In this document: positions 1 to 7,945 of the stretch, piece by piece | Layout: every line of letters starts with the position of its first letter | Numbering within the stretch: position 1 is the first letter of the stretch | NCBI RefSeq assembly: GCF_000685075.1 | Contig: NZ_BAYD01000067.1 | Location: 1-52,691, forward strand | DNA: 52,691 nt | Direction of reading: 5' to 3' | Origin: Paraburkholderia oxyphila NBRC 105797 | GTDB lineage: Bacteria; Pseudomonadota; Gammaproteobacteria; Burkholderiales; Burkholderiaceae | Notes under the pieces: model-generated | The model's database searches: none | What the model saw: only the letters and a program-made list of their open reading frames with translations | Told to the model about the DNA's origin: nothing | Program-made: the position numbers and the translations under genes

Positions 1-170
1 GGGCGGCCGTTCCCGCGTTTCGGGTAGTACGGCTCGACCACCGCGCACAGTTCCGCCCACGGCACGAGCCTGTTCATCTCATCGAGAAATGCTTCACGTC
101 GCGTTGGCTTACGCTGGGCGCCGAATCCCGCGCATTGATCGACAGCCATCGCCAGTGTCAGTTGCTTCAT
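1..170 (-). CDS. IS5-family transposase, N-terminal part (cut by window edge)
   Basis: The minus strand from the ATG at 168-170 encodes a protein beginning MKQLTLAMAVDQ, followed by KPTRREAFLDEMNRLVPW. This is the conserved N-terminal region of IS5-group DDE transposases common in Burkholderiales. Only about 56 codons lie in the window; the catalytic DDE part is outside, so it cannot be said whether the element is intact. The transposase cuts and joins the ends of its own element. Family assignment is by sequence recognition. Confidence 0.85.
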   Translation of the reverse strand, partial: MKQLTLAMAVDQCAGFGAQRKPTRREAFLDEMNRLVPWAELCAVVEPYYPKRGNGR

Positions 171-245
171 CGTTTTTTGCTTTCGCCGTTGCATGTCCAC
201 GCTATAACGCACGACAGCCATGAGCGGCGGACTTGATCAGCATTG
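1..245 (-). mobile_element. Left part of an IS5-family insertion sequence
   Basis: Contains the transposase start at 170 and about 75 bases of upstream DNA. The outer limit is estimated at the CTAG near 231-236, because IS5-group elements prefer a YTAR target and the sequence changes character there. The terminal inverted repeat cannot be checked because the other end is outside the window. The exact boundary is therefore uncertain by tens of bases. Confidence 0.5.
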
Positions 246-495
246 CCCTAGACGAAAAAAACCATTTCGGCCCCATCAATCGCACCATTGTTCATCATCG
301 CATCCGGGGCGACGGGGACCCGTTCCAACTATGCTCAGAGCGTCGAGCGCGCACTCGCCGATGAAGTGAAGCGGATCCAGCGTTCACCGCTTGATTTATT
401 CCGCAACGGAATTTTAGCTATCGCCGCCAACCGCTACCCGACGAGACGCCTCGATGGAATGCTTCACGGCGCGACTCATCCAGGAGGAAAGCAGC
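246..495. other. Gene-free stretch upstream of the SDR operon
   Basis: No convincing coding sequence is visible between the insertion sequence and the SDR. An open frame runs through from 288 but has no recognisable domain. The stretch holds the dyad at 398-412 and ends in the strong Shine-Dalgarno of the SDR gene, so it is probably its promoter region. Confidence 0.4.
398..412. promoter_or_regulatory. Inverted repeat ATTCCG-CAA-CGGAAT, candidate operator
   Basis: Perfect 6-bp arms around a 3-base centre, about 85 bases upstream of the SDR start at 496. Position and symmetry fit an operator for a dimeric regulator. The regulator is not identified; it may lie beyond the insertion sequence. 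Confidence 0.4.
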
Positions 496-1245
496 GTGAA
501 CAGACTTCAAGGCAAGACGGCTGTCATCACCGGCGGCAGCAGTGGAATCGGCCTCGCGACGGCGCAGCGGTTCGTCGACGAAGGGGCCTTTGTATTCATC
601 GTCGGCAGGCGCCAGGCGGAGCTCGACAAGGCGCTCGCGCAAATCGGCCGCAACGTCACCGCCGTGCAGGCCGACGTCACACGCCCGGATGATCTCGATC
701 GCCTGTTTTCGATCGTCAGGGAGCAACGTGGCCACGTCGATGTCCTGTTTGCCAATTCCGGTTCGATCGAGCATCGGACGATCGATGAGATTTCGCCCGA
801 GCACTACGACGCGACGTTCGACGTCAATGTTCGCGGCCTGATTTTCACCGTTCAAAAGGCTCTGCCACTCATGCCGCGAGGGAGCAGCATCATCCTCACG
901 AGCTCGATCGCCGGCGTGAAGGGCCTGCCGTCACACGGCACCTATAGCGCAGCCAAGGCCGCCGTCCGCTCGCTGGCGCGGACCTGGACCATGGAACTCA
1001 AGGATCGCGCAGTCCGCGTCAATGCAATCAGCCCTGGGGCGATCGACACACCAATCATCGATAGCCAGGTCTCGAACTCCGCAGAAGCCGACGAACTGCG
1101 CGCGAAGTTCGCCGCGGCCACGCCGCTTGGGCGGATCGGCCGCCCCGAAGAGATCGCCTCCGCCGTGCTGTTCCTCGCATCGGACGACAGCAGCTTCGTG
1201 GCGGGCATTGATCTATTTGTCGATGGCGGCATTGCGCAGGTGTGA
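496..1245 (+). CDS. SDR-family NAD(P)-dependent oxidoreductase
   Basis: A classical short-chain dehydrogenase/reductase of 249 residues that should oxidise or reduce an alcohol/carbonyl pair with NAD(P). It shows the cofactor motif TGGSSGIG near residue 11, the NSG motif, the catalytic Ser region (ILTSSIAG), the YSAAK catalytic Tyr/Lys motif, and the PGAIDTP loop. The GTG at 496 is chosen because an excellent AGGAGGAAA lies 6 bases upstream and the SDR fold begins right after it; an upstream ATG at 454 would add an unmatched 14-residue extension. It lies 46 bases upstream of a glutathione S-transferase gene, with which it probably forms an operon. Substrate unknown. Confidence 0.9.
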   Translation: MNRLQGKTAVITGGSSGIGLATAQRFVDEGAFVFIVGRRQAELDKALAQIGRNVTAVQADVTRPDDLDRLFSIVREQRGHVDVLFANSGSIEHRTIDEISPEHYDATFDVNVRGLIFTVQKALPLMPRGSSIILTSSIAGVKGLPSHGTYSAAKAAVRSLARTWTMELKDRAVRVNAISPGAIDTPIIDSQVSNSAEADELRAKFAAATPLGRIGRPEEIASAVLFLASDDSSFVAGIDLFVDGGIAQV

Positions 1246-1291
1246 CACCGCTATCTGTTCTCGTACTCACTTTTCCCAAAAGGATCGCCTC

Positions 1292-1915
1292 ATGTACCAC
1301 GTCCACGCTTTCTCGACGCCCAACAGCATCAAGGCACTGATCGCGCTCGAGGAATTGTCGGTCAACTATGAACTCCATCCCGTCAATGTCCGCAAGGGCG
1401 AGCAACAGAGCGAAGCGTATCTGGCGCTGAATCCGAACGGCAAGGTTCCCGTTCTCGTTGACGATCACTTCGTGTTGACCGAATCCGCGGCCATCCTCGT
1501 CTATCTGGCCGAGCAACACGGCCGATTGCTGCCGCAGGAACCGCCTGCGCGCGCCCGCGTCTTCGAGCAACTGTTCATTCATGCCTCGGGGCTGAGCCCC
1601 GCGTTCGGTCAGGCGGGATACTTCCTGAAGACTGCGAAGGAAGGCAATGCACATGCGATCGAGCGGTTTACGACCGAAGCGAAACGGCAGTTGAAGCTGC
1701 TCGACGGTGTGCTCGCCTCGCACCGCTTCGTCGCCGGCGATGCCTATTCGATCGCCGATATCGCGCACTTCGGGTGGATCTGGCGCCGCAGCTATCCGGA
1801 GCTCGACCTCGCCGGCCTGCGCAACGTTGCGCGCTGGTACGAAGACGTGCTTGCGCGTCCGGCCGTGGCGCGCGCCATCAAGCGTGCCGAGTCCCTCGTG
1901 CCGGTTTCCGCGTAA
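1292..1915 (+). CDS. Glutathione S-transferase family protein
   Basis: A cytosolic GST-fold protein of 207 residues. The N-terminal thioredoxin-like domain begins YHVHAFSTPNSIKALIALEEL, with a candidate Ser/Asn active-site segment (STPNS). It is followed by the NGKVPVLVDDHFVLTESAAILVYLAE motif that binds glutathione. The helical C-terminal domain carries the conserved SIADIAHFGW hydrophobic-staple segment. The start has AAAAGGA upstream. Immediately downstream of the SDR, it may act on the same electrophilic substrate, but that is inference. Class cannot be fixed by eye. Confidence 0.88.
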   Translation: MYHVHAFSTPNSIKALIALEELSVNYELHPVNVRKGEQQSEAYLALNPNGKVPVLVDDHFVLTESAAILVYLAEQHGRLLPQEPPARARVFEQLFIHASGLSPAFGQAGYFLKTAKEGNAHAIERFTTEAKRQLKLLDGVLASHRFVAGDAYSIADIAHFGWIWRRSYPELDLAGLRNVARWYEDVLARPAVARAIKRAESLVPVSA

Positions 1916-2211
1916 ATGTTCCGCCTGCGGTTCCGCGCCGCTGCCATAACGCGCTCGACGATGTCTCCTGGCGTCGCCAGTTGCAGTTCGTTGGCGAGCA
2001 CGCGGCGATCGCAGAACCCACCGCATCTTCCCTTGGCCGGTGCCCGGATGCACTCACGAACCTCGACTTCGTCTACGCAAGAGCCTTCCGCACGCCGCCG
2101 CACGACTAACCCGCTTTCTCGCATTCGCACTCTGGTCGCTGCTGCGCCTATTAGGTGTTGGACCGTTAATACGGGGCCTCAACTCACTTACACGACCAAG
2201 GAATTATTTCA
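1916..2211. other. Intergenic stretch before the D-2-hydroxyacid dehydrogenase
   Basis: Open frames exist on both strands (for example 1792-2130 minus), but none shows a recognisable domain or a good ribosome site. Probably holds the promoter of the gene at 2212. Confidence 0.3.
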
Positions 2212-3195
2212 ATGAAGTATCCCGTCATCAATGTAGCCGTTCTCGACGACTATCAAGGTGTTTCTCTCAGCCTGGCCGACTGGTCCCTGTTGGACGGACG
2301 CGCAAACGTCAGCGTGTTCAATGATCACGTTAGCGATTCTGGTGCTGTAGTTGAACGTCTAAGGCCGTTCGACGTCGTATGCGTGATGCGCGAGCGTACA
2401 CCATTGTCACGCGACGTACTTGAAAAGCTTCCTAACCTCAAACTTATCGCTTCGACGGGACTTGCGAACGCGTCCCTCGATGAAGAGGCAGCCAAAGATC
2501 TTGGTATCGAGATTCGCCACACGGGATACTCGTCTACCCCCACGATCGAGTTCACGTGGGCCCTCCTTTTGTCGATGGCACGTAACGTTGTGCAGGAAAA
2601 TCTGTCATTGCGCCAGGGTGGATGGCAACGCTCTGTGGGAGACGAACTGGCTGGAAAGACGCTGGGGCTGTTGGGCCTCGGGCGGGTCGGGTCGGCAGTC
2701 GGTGTGATCGGGCGCGCGTTCGGAATGGATGTCGCCGCGTGGAGCCAGAACCTGACGGCGGAAGCCGCCGCAAGACACGGCGTAAGGTACGTCACAAAAG
2801 ACGAGTTGTTCTCGACGTCCGATTTTCTGTCCATTCACGTCCGTCTCAGTCCTCGCACCCATCATCTTGTCGGTACCGCTGAACTGGCGAGGATGAAGCC
2901 GACGAGCCGGCTAATCAATACCTCTCGTGGCCCAATCGTCGACGCTAGCGCACTGATCGAGGCGCTCAGGACTAACCGAATCGCCGGCGCGGCGTTGGAC
3001 GTCTACGACGTCGAGCCGCTCGATAACCCTCATCCGCTGCGCCAGTTCGACAACGTGCTGGCTACGCCACACATCGGCTACGTCTCAAAGGAACAGTACC
3101 GCACGTTTTATGGTGATACCGTGCACAACATTGTTGGCTGGCTCGACGAAACCTTTGGAGTAACTAGATTGGAATCCGGAAAATCAACCAGATAA
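2212..3195 (+). CDS. D-2-hydroxyacid dehydrogenase family protein
   Basis: A 327-residue NAD(P)-dependent 2-hydroxyacid dehydrogenase that should interconvert a 2-keto acid and a D-2-hydroxyacid. The nucleotide-binding motif GLGRVGSAVG lies near residue 150. The catalytic Arg is in NTSRGPIVD, the Glu in DVYDVEPL and the His in TPHIGYV, all in the usual C-terminal positions. AAGGAA precedes the ATG. It stands alone: about 300 bases separate it from the GST gene, and it is convergent with doxX. The natural substrate cannot be read from sequence. Confidence 0.9.
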   Translation: MKYPVINVAVLDDYQGVSLSLADWSLLDGRANVSVFNDHVSDSGAVVERLRPFDVVCVMRERTPLSRDVLEKLPNLKLIASTGLANASLDEEAAKDLGIEIRHTGYSSTPTIEFTWALLLSMARNVVQENLSLRQGGWQRSVGDELAGKTLGLLGLGRVGSAVGVIGRAFGMDVAAWSQNLTAEAAARHGVRYVTKDELFSTSDFLSIHVRLSPRTHHLVGTAELARMKPTSRLINTSRGPIVDASALIEALRTNRIAGAALDVYDVEPLDNPHPLRQFDNVLATPHIGYVSKEQYRTFYGDTVHNIVGWLDETFGVTRLESGKSTR

Positions 3196-3272
3196 CGTCC
3201 GAAATTGACAGGTTCCAATCATAAATCTTCCATCGTCCTGGATGGTCCTCATCATGCGTTGCAGCTAATCAA

Positions 3273-3296
3273 CGGGAGCGCCCGTGGGCGCTCCCG
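3273..3296. terminator. Strong hairpin between convergent genes
   Basis: Perfect 11-bp arms (CGGGAGCGCCC / GGGCGCTCCCG) with a two-base loop, 77 bases after the dehydrogenase stop and 97 bases after the doxX stop on the other strand. No long T-run follows on either side, so it may be a bidirectional transcription barrier rather than a textbook intrinsic terminator. Confidence 0.5.
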
Positions 3297-3392
3297 GCCA
3301 TGAACGTGCAAATCGAACGACTCATCGCTGAGCCGACGCTGTGGTGCGATGTCGTGCTCCAACTGGACCCTACGCGCAGATGCCATGCGCGT

Positions 3393-3896
3393 TCATGAAC
3401 GGCTCGAACGGTCACCGAGGAGGTAATCGATTGAGATGAGGCCGGGTCCCCAAGCCGCAATTCCCAGGGCCATGGCGGCCCAGGTGATGTGGACTGGCCA
3501 GCCGTCCGGGACGGTCAGTTCGATGATGCACGTCATCAGCAGTAGCCCCACGGCGGCAAACCGCGTACCGATACCAAGTACGAGCAGAACAGGAAAGCCC
3601 ACCTCGCCGCAGGCCGACAGGAACGCAAACACAGCTGGCGCTGGAAACGGGTACGGCCCGCCCGGCAAATGCAGCATGAATTCGTCCGTGAAAAGCGTGA
3701 TTGCCGTATCGCTCAGATGAAAGAAGCCGTGCCATTTGAGGATACCGGACTTCCAGAACGGGACTGCCAGTGCAATACGTAACGCTAGTTGCACCAGCCA
3801 CGGCTGCGCGAGCCGTTCGACGAGACGTCGGACGCACACGACGCCCGTTGCAGCAATACGCCGGACCGAGGGTCTGGGGTTTTCGGTGGTAGACAT
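3393..3896 (-). CDS. DoxX family membrane protein (copy A)
   Basis: A 167-residue DoxX-family inner-membrane protein with about four hydrophobic segments and the motif WKSGILKWHGF. DoxX proteins often accompany bufferin operons and are thought to have redox-linked roles; the exact function is unknown. It is closely similar along its whole length to copy C at 10051-10554. The ATG at 3896 is chosen because MSTTENPRPS aligns with MSTRQDPKPS of copy C. The ribosome site is weaker than in copy C (AGAGTG in place of GGAGGT), which may lower expression. It lies downstream of bufA1 copy A on the same strand, with the intervening bufB/bufC missing. Confidence 0.85.
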   Translation of the reverse strand: MSTTENPRPSVRRIAATGVVCVRRLVERLAQPWLVQLALRIALAVPFWKSGILKWHGFFHLSDTAITLFTDEFMLHLPGGPYPFPAPAVFAFLSACGEVGFPVLLVLGIGTRFAAVGLLLMTCIIELTVPDGWPVHITWAAMALGIAAWGPGLISIDYLLGDRSSRS

Positions 3897-4126
3897 CATG
3901 TTCACACTCTGGGTTTGCTGAATGATATGGAATCCGAAATTAGCCTCGAGGCGCGCTTCTACTGTTCATTTCCTTGGACTACCGAACGGATGAACGACCT
4001 GGATCCAGGCGACTAAACTTCTGCCTCGTGGTGTGAGTTGGGGACGAGCTGCAAGGGTATGCATGCCGCCATGCAGGTGCAGTCCCGCATGGTCGTCCCC
4101 GCTCCTCTCGCTGATTGTCGGGGTGA

Positions 4127-4438
4127 TCAGGACTTAATCGCTGTGAGCGAGCCGTGTCCGCCGCCTGGCACCTGGATGCTCGTGCAGGTGCCGCCCTGAA
4201 CGAACTTCCAGGAGTTACCCTGGAAGTCCATCGTCGAGGTGCCCTGGCAGGTCGTTCCGGGACCGGCCGCGCAGTCATTCTGGCCCTTCAGCGCGACGCC
4301 GAAGCATTTCTCCTTGTGTGCCGCGATGGCGGCGCTCTCTTCAGCTTTGGTCAGCGGCGCGGCGTGAGCAACCGATGCAATCAGGCTCGCAACAGCGCTT
4401 GCGAGCAGGGCGGATGTGACAGTAGCTTTTGCGGACAT
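4127..4438 (-). CDS. bufA1: Bufferin precursor BufA1 (DUF2282), copy A
   Basis: A 103-residue exported peptide of the DUF2282/BufA1 family. A Sec signal peptide covers about residues 1-26 (cleavage after AHA). A short spacer and four cysteines follow (C45, C56, C64, C85) in the family pattern KCFGV...NDC...TCQGTS...GGTC. In characterised bufferins, a BufB/BufC complex converts cysteines to sulfur heterocycles, and the exported peptide binds copper and protects the periplasm. It is nearly identical to copy C at 9510. It has its own ECF-type promoter at 4496-4521. Its original bufB and bufC are missing here; the only intact bufBC genes lie about 3 kb upstream on the same strand. Confidence 0.9.
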   Translation of the reverse strand: MSAKATVTSALLASAVASLIASVAHAAPLTKAEESAAIAAHKEKCFGVALKGQNDCAAGPGTTCQGTSTMDFQGNSWKFVQGGTCTSIQVPGGGHGSLTAIKS

Positions 4439-4469
4439 GGCATATCTCCAGTAGGGGCTTGGGATGAAA

Positions 4470-4486
4470 GTACCCGCAGCGGGTAC
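4470..4486 (-). repeat. 17-bp leader dyad GTACCC-N5-GGGTAC
   Basis: A perfect inverted repeat starting about 10 bases after the -10 element of the bufA1 copy A promoter, so it lies at or near the 5' end of the transcript. Equivalent 17-bp dyads follow the other two bufA1 promoters (8999-9015 and 9466-9482), with base changes that preserve pairing. Confidence 0.65.
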
Positions 4487-4495
4487 GCGTGTTAG

Positions 4496-4521
4496 TACGT
4501 TGGCGCCGGGGTACTGGTTAC
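4496..4521 (-). promoter_or_regulatory. ECF (SigF-type) promoter of bufA1 copy A
   Basis: On the minus strand: GTAACC, a 16-base spacer, then CGTA. The -35/-10 pattern and spacing match two other bufA1 upstream regions in this window. It also resembles the GTAACC-N16-CGAA promoter described for Caulobacter SigF. The likely reader is the ECF sigma factor at 12340. The -10 differs by one base (CGTA for CGAA). Confidence 0.7.
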
Positions 4522-4712
4522 AGAGAGGCTCATCTTTTTACCTGATGCGATTGGTGGACCTGTATTGAGTCCAGTGCGTGAGCGGTAATCGCCGACGCCC
4601 GACGAGGTCGCAACACAAGGCGCGCCTTCGACTATCGGCGCGCAGGTCAACCGATGTTGGTTGGTAGAGCGGCGTGCCGCAAACAGCCGCTTGCCGGTTC
4701 GTCAACCTGGTG

Positions 4713-6785
4713 TCACAAGTCGTTTTCTGATGAGGTCGTGGTGATCAGGCGGGAACTGTGCCGATACGTGAGATAGGCCCAGAGCCAGTCGAGAATGACG
4801 GCAAACCGGTTGCGGCCTCCCACAAGGAAGGCGATATGCGCGGCCCCCCAGAACCACCACGCCATGGCTCCTGATATACGGATGCCACCGACGTCTGCGA
4901 CCGCAGCCTGTCGTCCGATTGTCGCAAGGCTACCCAGATGCCGGTACTGGAACGGCAACGGGGAACGTAGACGACGGATCCGCGCGGTGATCACACGCGC
5001 GACGTATCGCCCTTGTTGCTTTGCTGCGGGAGCGAGTCCCGGCGCCGGCTTGCCGTGCCAGCTCAGGGTCAACGCGGTGTCGCCGATCGCGTAGATGTTC
5101 TGCAGTCCGGGTACGGACAGGTCGCTCCCGACGATCAATCTGCCCGATGCGTCGGCTGGCGCCCCGAGCCACCTGGCTGCGGGTGACCCGGTGACGCCTG
5201 CGGCCCACAACGTGGTACGCGCAGGAATGTATCGATCACCCGCGACGACCCCCGAGGCGTCGACAGCGGTGACCTTTGTTTCGAGACAGACCTCCACGCC
5301 GAGCGCGCGCAGGGACTGCGCTGCCGCTTCGGAAAGCGAGGCCGGAAACGCGGGAAGGACCCGGGGACCAGACTGCAGGAGGATCACCCTTGCCGCGGAC
5401 GGATCTACCGAACGGTATTCTTGTTCCAAGCCGTGGCGCGCAAGTTCGGCGATGGCCCCCGCAAGCTCAATTCCGGTGGGGCCACCACCGACAATGACGA
5501 ACGTCAGACACGCCTGGCGATCCGCTTCGTCCCCGGTGTTTTCCGCCTCCTCAAACGCCCTGAGGATGCGACTTCTGATGGACATCGCGTCCGGGATACT
5601 CTTGAGCCCGGGCGCAGACCGGGCCCAGTCGTCCCGGCCGAAGTAGCCATGACGTGCGCCAGTGGCAAGCACGAGGTAATCGTATCGGATCCGTGAAGCA
5701 CCAAGCACGACTTCCTGAGCCTGAACATCGACTCCTGTGACTTCACCAAGCCGAACCTGAACATTGGGCTGGTTGCGGAACAGGCTGCGGATCGGCGTTG
5801 CGATCTGTGGCGCCGACAGTGCGGCCGTTGCCACCTGATAGAGTAAGGGCTGAAACAGATGATGGTTGTTCCGATCAATGAGGGTAATCCGGCAGCGCTC
5901 ATGGCGCAGCCCCTGCACGACTGCGACACCTCCGAAACCACCGCCAACTACGACGATGTGGGGTGCGTCGCCCGATATCGCATCGTCTTCTGGTGGCACC
6001 AGGCGACTGACTATCCAGATCAACAAGGCGTCCAGTGAAAATGGACCGGGACCTTCGGCAGAGAGCAGCAGAAAGATCAGGAGAACGGCAAATCGATCAT
6101 CCATCGACATGGCAATGCCCGCCAGCGGGATCATGGCGGCGGCGACACCCGAAAAAATGCGGGTCATGAATCCGGATGCGATGCAGCATGCACATAGCGC
6201 GGCAAGCCAGGCCATACCCGACGCCGGAAAGCCGCTACCGTCCTGAAGAACGGGCAGCATCGCTGACGCAAGACCTGCCGCGGCGCCGATACGCACGAGT
6301 ATCAGGAAGCCTGCAGGGATGTATCGCCCGATCCACGCGTACAGGTTGCGAACGAGCCTGACTGGCGCGAGAGGAATCTCTCCCGCTCCCCTTCGCAGCA
6401 ATGCGTCGAGCGAAAGCGCTCCCGGACCGAAAACAACCAGCCACGTGAGCAAGATGAGTTTCGCGCCTTCCGGATACAGTCCCACACCCTGCAGGCCGTG
6501 AAATTCGGAGAGAATGACCAGAACCAGGGACGTGGGACGAGTCAACAGACCCGCCGCAAGCAAGAGCGGTGCAATCCCGTGCAGCGCCGCATCAACGGAA
6601 GACGGCACATACAGTGTCGGGTTCGCGGATTGCAGCGCATGATGCGCCGTCGCCATTGTCATGATCTGATGGACAAACAGGCTCTGCCCAAACCACAAAC
6701 GGCCAAACAGCAGGAGCCATGGTACAAGGACTTTTTGCAAGGTCGCGCCAATTGCAAGAGCACGCGAAACAACGATCCTGGTCAT
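4713..6785 (-). CDS. DoxX-DoxX-NDH-2 fusion: membrane FAD/NAD(P) oxidoreductase
   Basis: A 690-residue protein. About residues 15-265 are two tandem DoxX-like membrane blocks, each ending in a similar GPGxxSLDALL segment. From residue 275 it is a type II NADH dehydrogenase-like flavoprotein: FAD motif VVVGGGFGGV at 278-287, NAD motif VIVGGGPTG near 430, and YAIGDTA near the C-terminus. It may pass electrons from NAD(P)H to quinone or to a DoxX-linked partner. The ATG at 6785 has GGAG 7 bases upstream; an earlier in-frame start at 6893 would add 36 residues without domain support. It sits between bufBC and bufA1 copy A on the same strand, suggesting a role in the bufferin or metal response, but that is inference. 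Confidence 0.85.
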   Translation of the reverse strand: MTRIVVSRALAIGATLQKVLVPWLLLFGRLWFGQSLFVHQIMTMATAHHALQSANPTLYVPSSVDAALHGIAPLLLAAGLLTRPTSLVLVILSEFHGLQGVGLYPEGAKLILLTWLVVFGPGALSLDALLRRGAGEIPLAPVRLVRNLYAWIGRYIPAGFLILVRIGAAAGLASAMLPVLQDGSGFPASGMAWLAALCACCIASGFMTRIFSGVAAAMIPLAGIAMSMDDRFAVLLIFLLLSAEGPGPFSLDALLIWIVSRLVPPEDDAISGDAPHIVVVGGGFGGVAVVQGLRHERCRITLIDRNNHHLFQPLLYQVATAALSAPQIATPIRSLFRNQPNVQVRLGEVTGVDVQAQEVVLGASRIRYDYLVLATGARHGYFGRDDWARSAPGLKSIPDAMSIRSRILRAFEEAENTGDEADRQACLTFVIVGGGPTGIELAGAIAELARHGLEQEYRSVDPSAARVILLQSGPRVLPAFPASLSEAAAQSLRALGVEVCLETKVTAVDASGVVAGDRYIPARTTLWAAGVTGSPAARWLGAPADASGRLIVGSDLSVPGLQNIYAIGDTALTLSWHGKPAPGLAPAAKQQGRYVARVITARIRRLRSPLPFQYRHLGSLATIGRQAAVADVGGIRISGAMAWWFWGAAHIAFLVGGRNRFAVILDWLWAYLTYRHSSRLITTTSSENDL

Positions 6786-6958
6786 AGCGGTTCTCCAGGG
6801 GCAGCCGAGCCTGAACGCGGGTATCGGCACATAGGCATAACGTGATCGATACCAAGCCCTCTGAAAGTGCGGGATGAGATCGGTAAAGGCCACTATGCTC
6901 AGGAATACGAATCGATATGGATCTACGTAAACATTTCGGCAGTCCTGGCCAGAAATAG

Positions 6959-7001
6959 CTGCCCATCTGGAGAGGCCGGTGGACGCGCATCAGATGGGCA
7001 G
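6959..7001 (-). terminator. Long-loop hairpin between bufC and the NDH-2 fusion
   Basis: Perfect 11-bp arms (CTGCCCATCTG / CAGATGGGCAG) around a 21-base loop, between the bufC stop and the start at 6785. Could be a terminator or attenuator. No strong T-run follows in the minus direction. Confidence 0.4.
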
Positions 7002-7159
7002 ACGGAATAAGCACATCTTCAGGCGAATGCGTTGACTCAGACGCGCACATGCGACCCAAGGCTGGCCGATTTAAGGAACAGAAAAGTCAATCCGATCGAT
7101 AGCTCAAGATCCACGGACTATAGTTGCTCACGATGTTCAACGGGGCCTCGCGGTCGTGG

Positions 7160-7945
7160 TCAGTGTCGAATGCCGGTAAAGGCACCGACGGAGAGCATGC
7201 CTGCCAGATTGGCAGCAAGATCGAAGGAATCGGTTTCCTCGAAGGCCATCTGAACAGCAGCGCCAAGCGTTTCTCCCATGACGAGCGCACCAAGCAATAC
7301 TGCACCGCCTGCCGGCAAACGCGAGACGATGACATCCTGGCCCGGACGTGTGACGAGCGCGTCCTCTGCATCGCTCGAACAGAGCGGAGAAACAGGCTCA
7401 TCCTTGCGGTTCATCGCGAAGATTGAAACAGCCGGATAAGGAGACCGGACGATACGCGTGGCCGGATGCGGCTTGAACCGCAGCTGTCCCAGATCCGACA
7501 GGTCGATATGCGCAAGCGCTTCGGCCGCAAGGGCAGGCAGATCCTCGGCGTGATAGGCATCCAGCCATGCCCGTTCAATGCGCGCGGTATCGGCGAGCCA
7601 TGGCATCTCGCGCGCATACTCGTAGGATGCGATGAAATCCGGAAAATCGCGTCCGTATTCGAACAGCAGCGGCGAAGCCGGCGGCCTGGCGCGAACGTAA
7701 AAGCGCGCCATCGCCCTGAAGAACTCCGTGCCTGTAATGCGCTGGACAGCCGGGTATATCGCGGCCAGCGCGTCAATGAGGCTGACGGTGACGTTATTGC
7801 GGTACACGTTGTAGCGATTGACGACGCCTTTGCCGTGTACCGCAATGACGTCGGCTGGCGCTGCGACTGCGGGGTTTGTCAGTCCCGGTGCAAACAAGCA
7901 CGCGTAGGATGTGTCAAACATACGGGGCGGGTGCTCAGACTGCAT
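7160..7945 (-). CDS. bufC: BufC, DUF2063 partner of the MNIO enzyme
   Basis: A 261-residue protein of the DUF2063 family (BufC/HvfC). Its N-terminal domain includes VNRYNVYRNNVTVSLIDALAAIYPAVQRITG and FVRARPPASPLLFEYGRDFPDFI, typical of the family. In bufferin systems it forms a complex with BufB and presents the precursor peptide for modification. The ATG at 7945 overlaps the end of bufB, implying translational coupling; a TTG at 7951 or an ATG at 7921 are alternatives. This is the only intact bufC here; a 50-base remnant of another lies at 9941-9991. Confidence 0.88.
   Translation of the reverse strand: MQSEHPPRMFDTSYACLFAPGLTNPAVAAPADVIAVHGKGVVNRYNVYRNNVTVSLIDALAAIYPAVQRITGTEFFRAMARFYVRARPPASPLLFEYGRDFPDFIASYEYAREMPWLADTARIERAWLDAYHAEDLPALAAEALAHIDLSDLGQLRFKPHPATRIVRSPYPAVSIFAMNRKDEPVSPLCSSDAEDALVTRPGQDVIVSRLPAGGAVLLGALVMGETLGAAVQMAFEETDSFDLAANLAGMLSVGAFTGIRH

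Noticed and set aside
1055..2053. 332-codon open frame opposite the SDR and GST genes
   Set aside because: Antisense shadow; no domain recognised.
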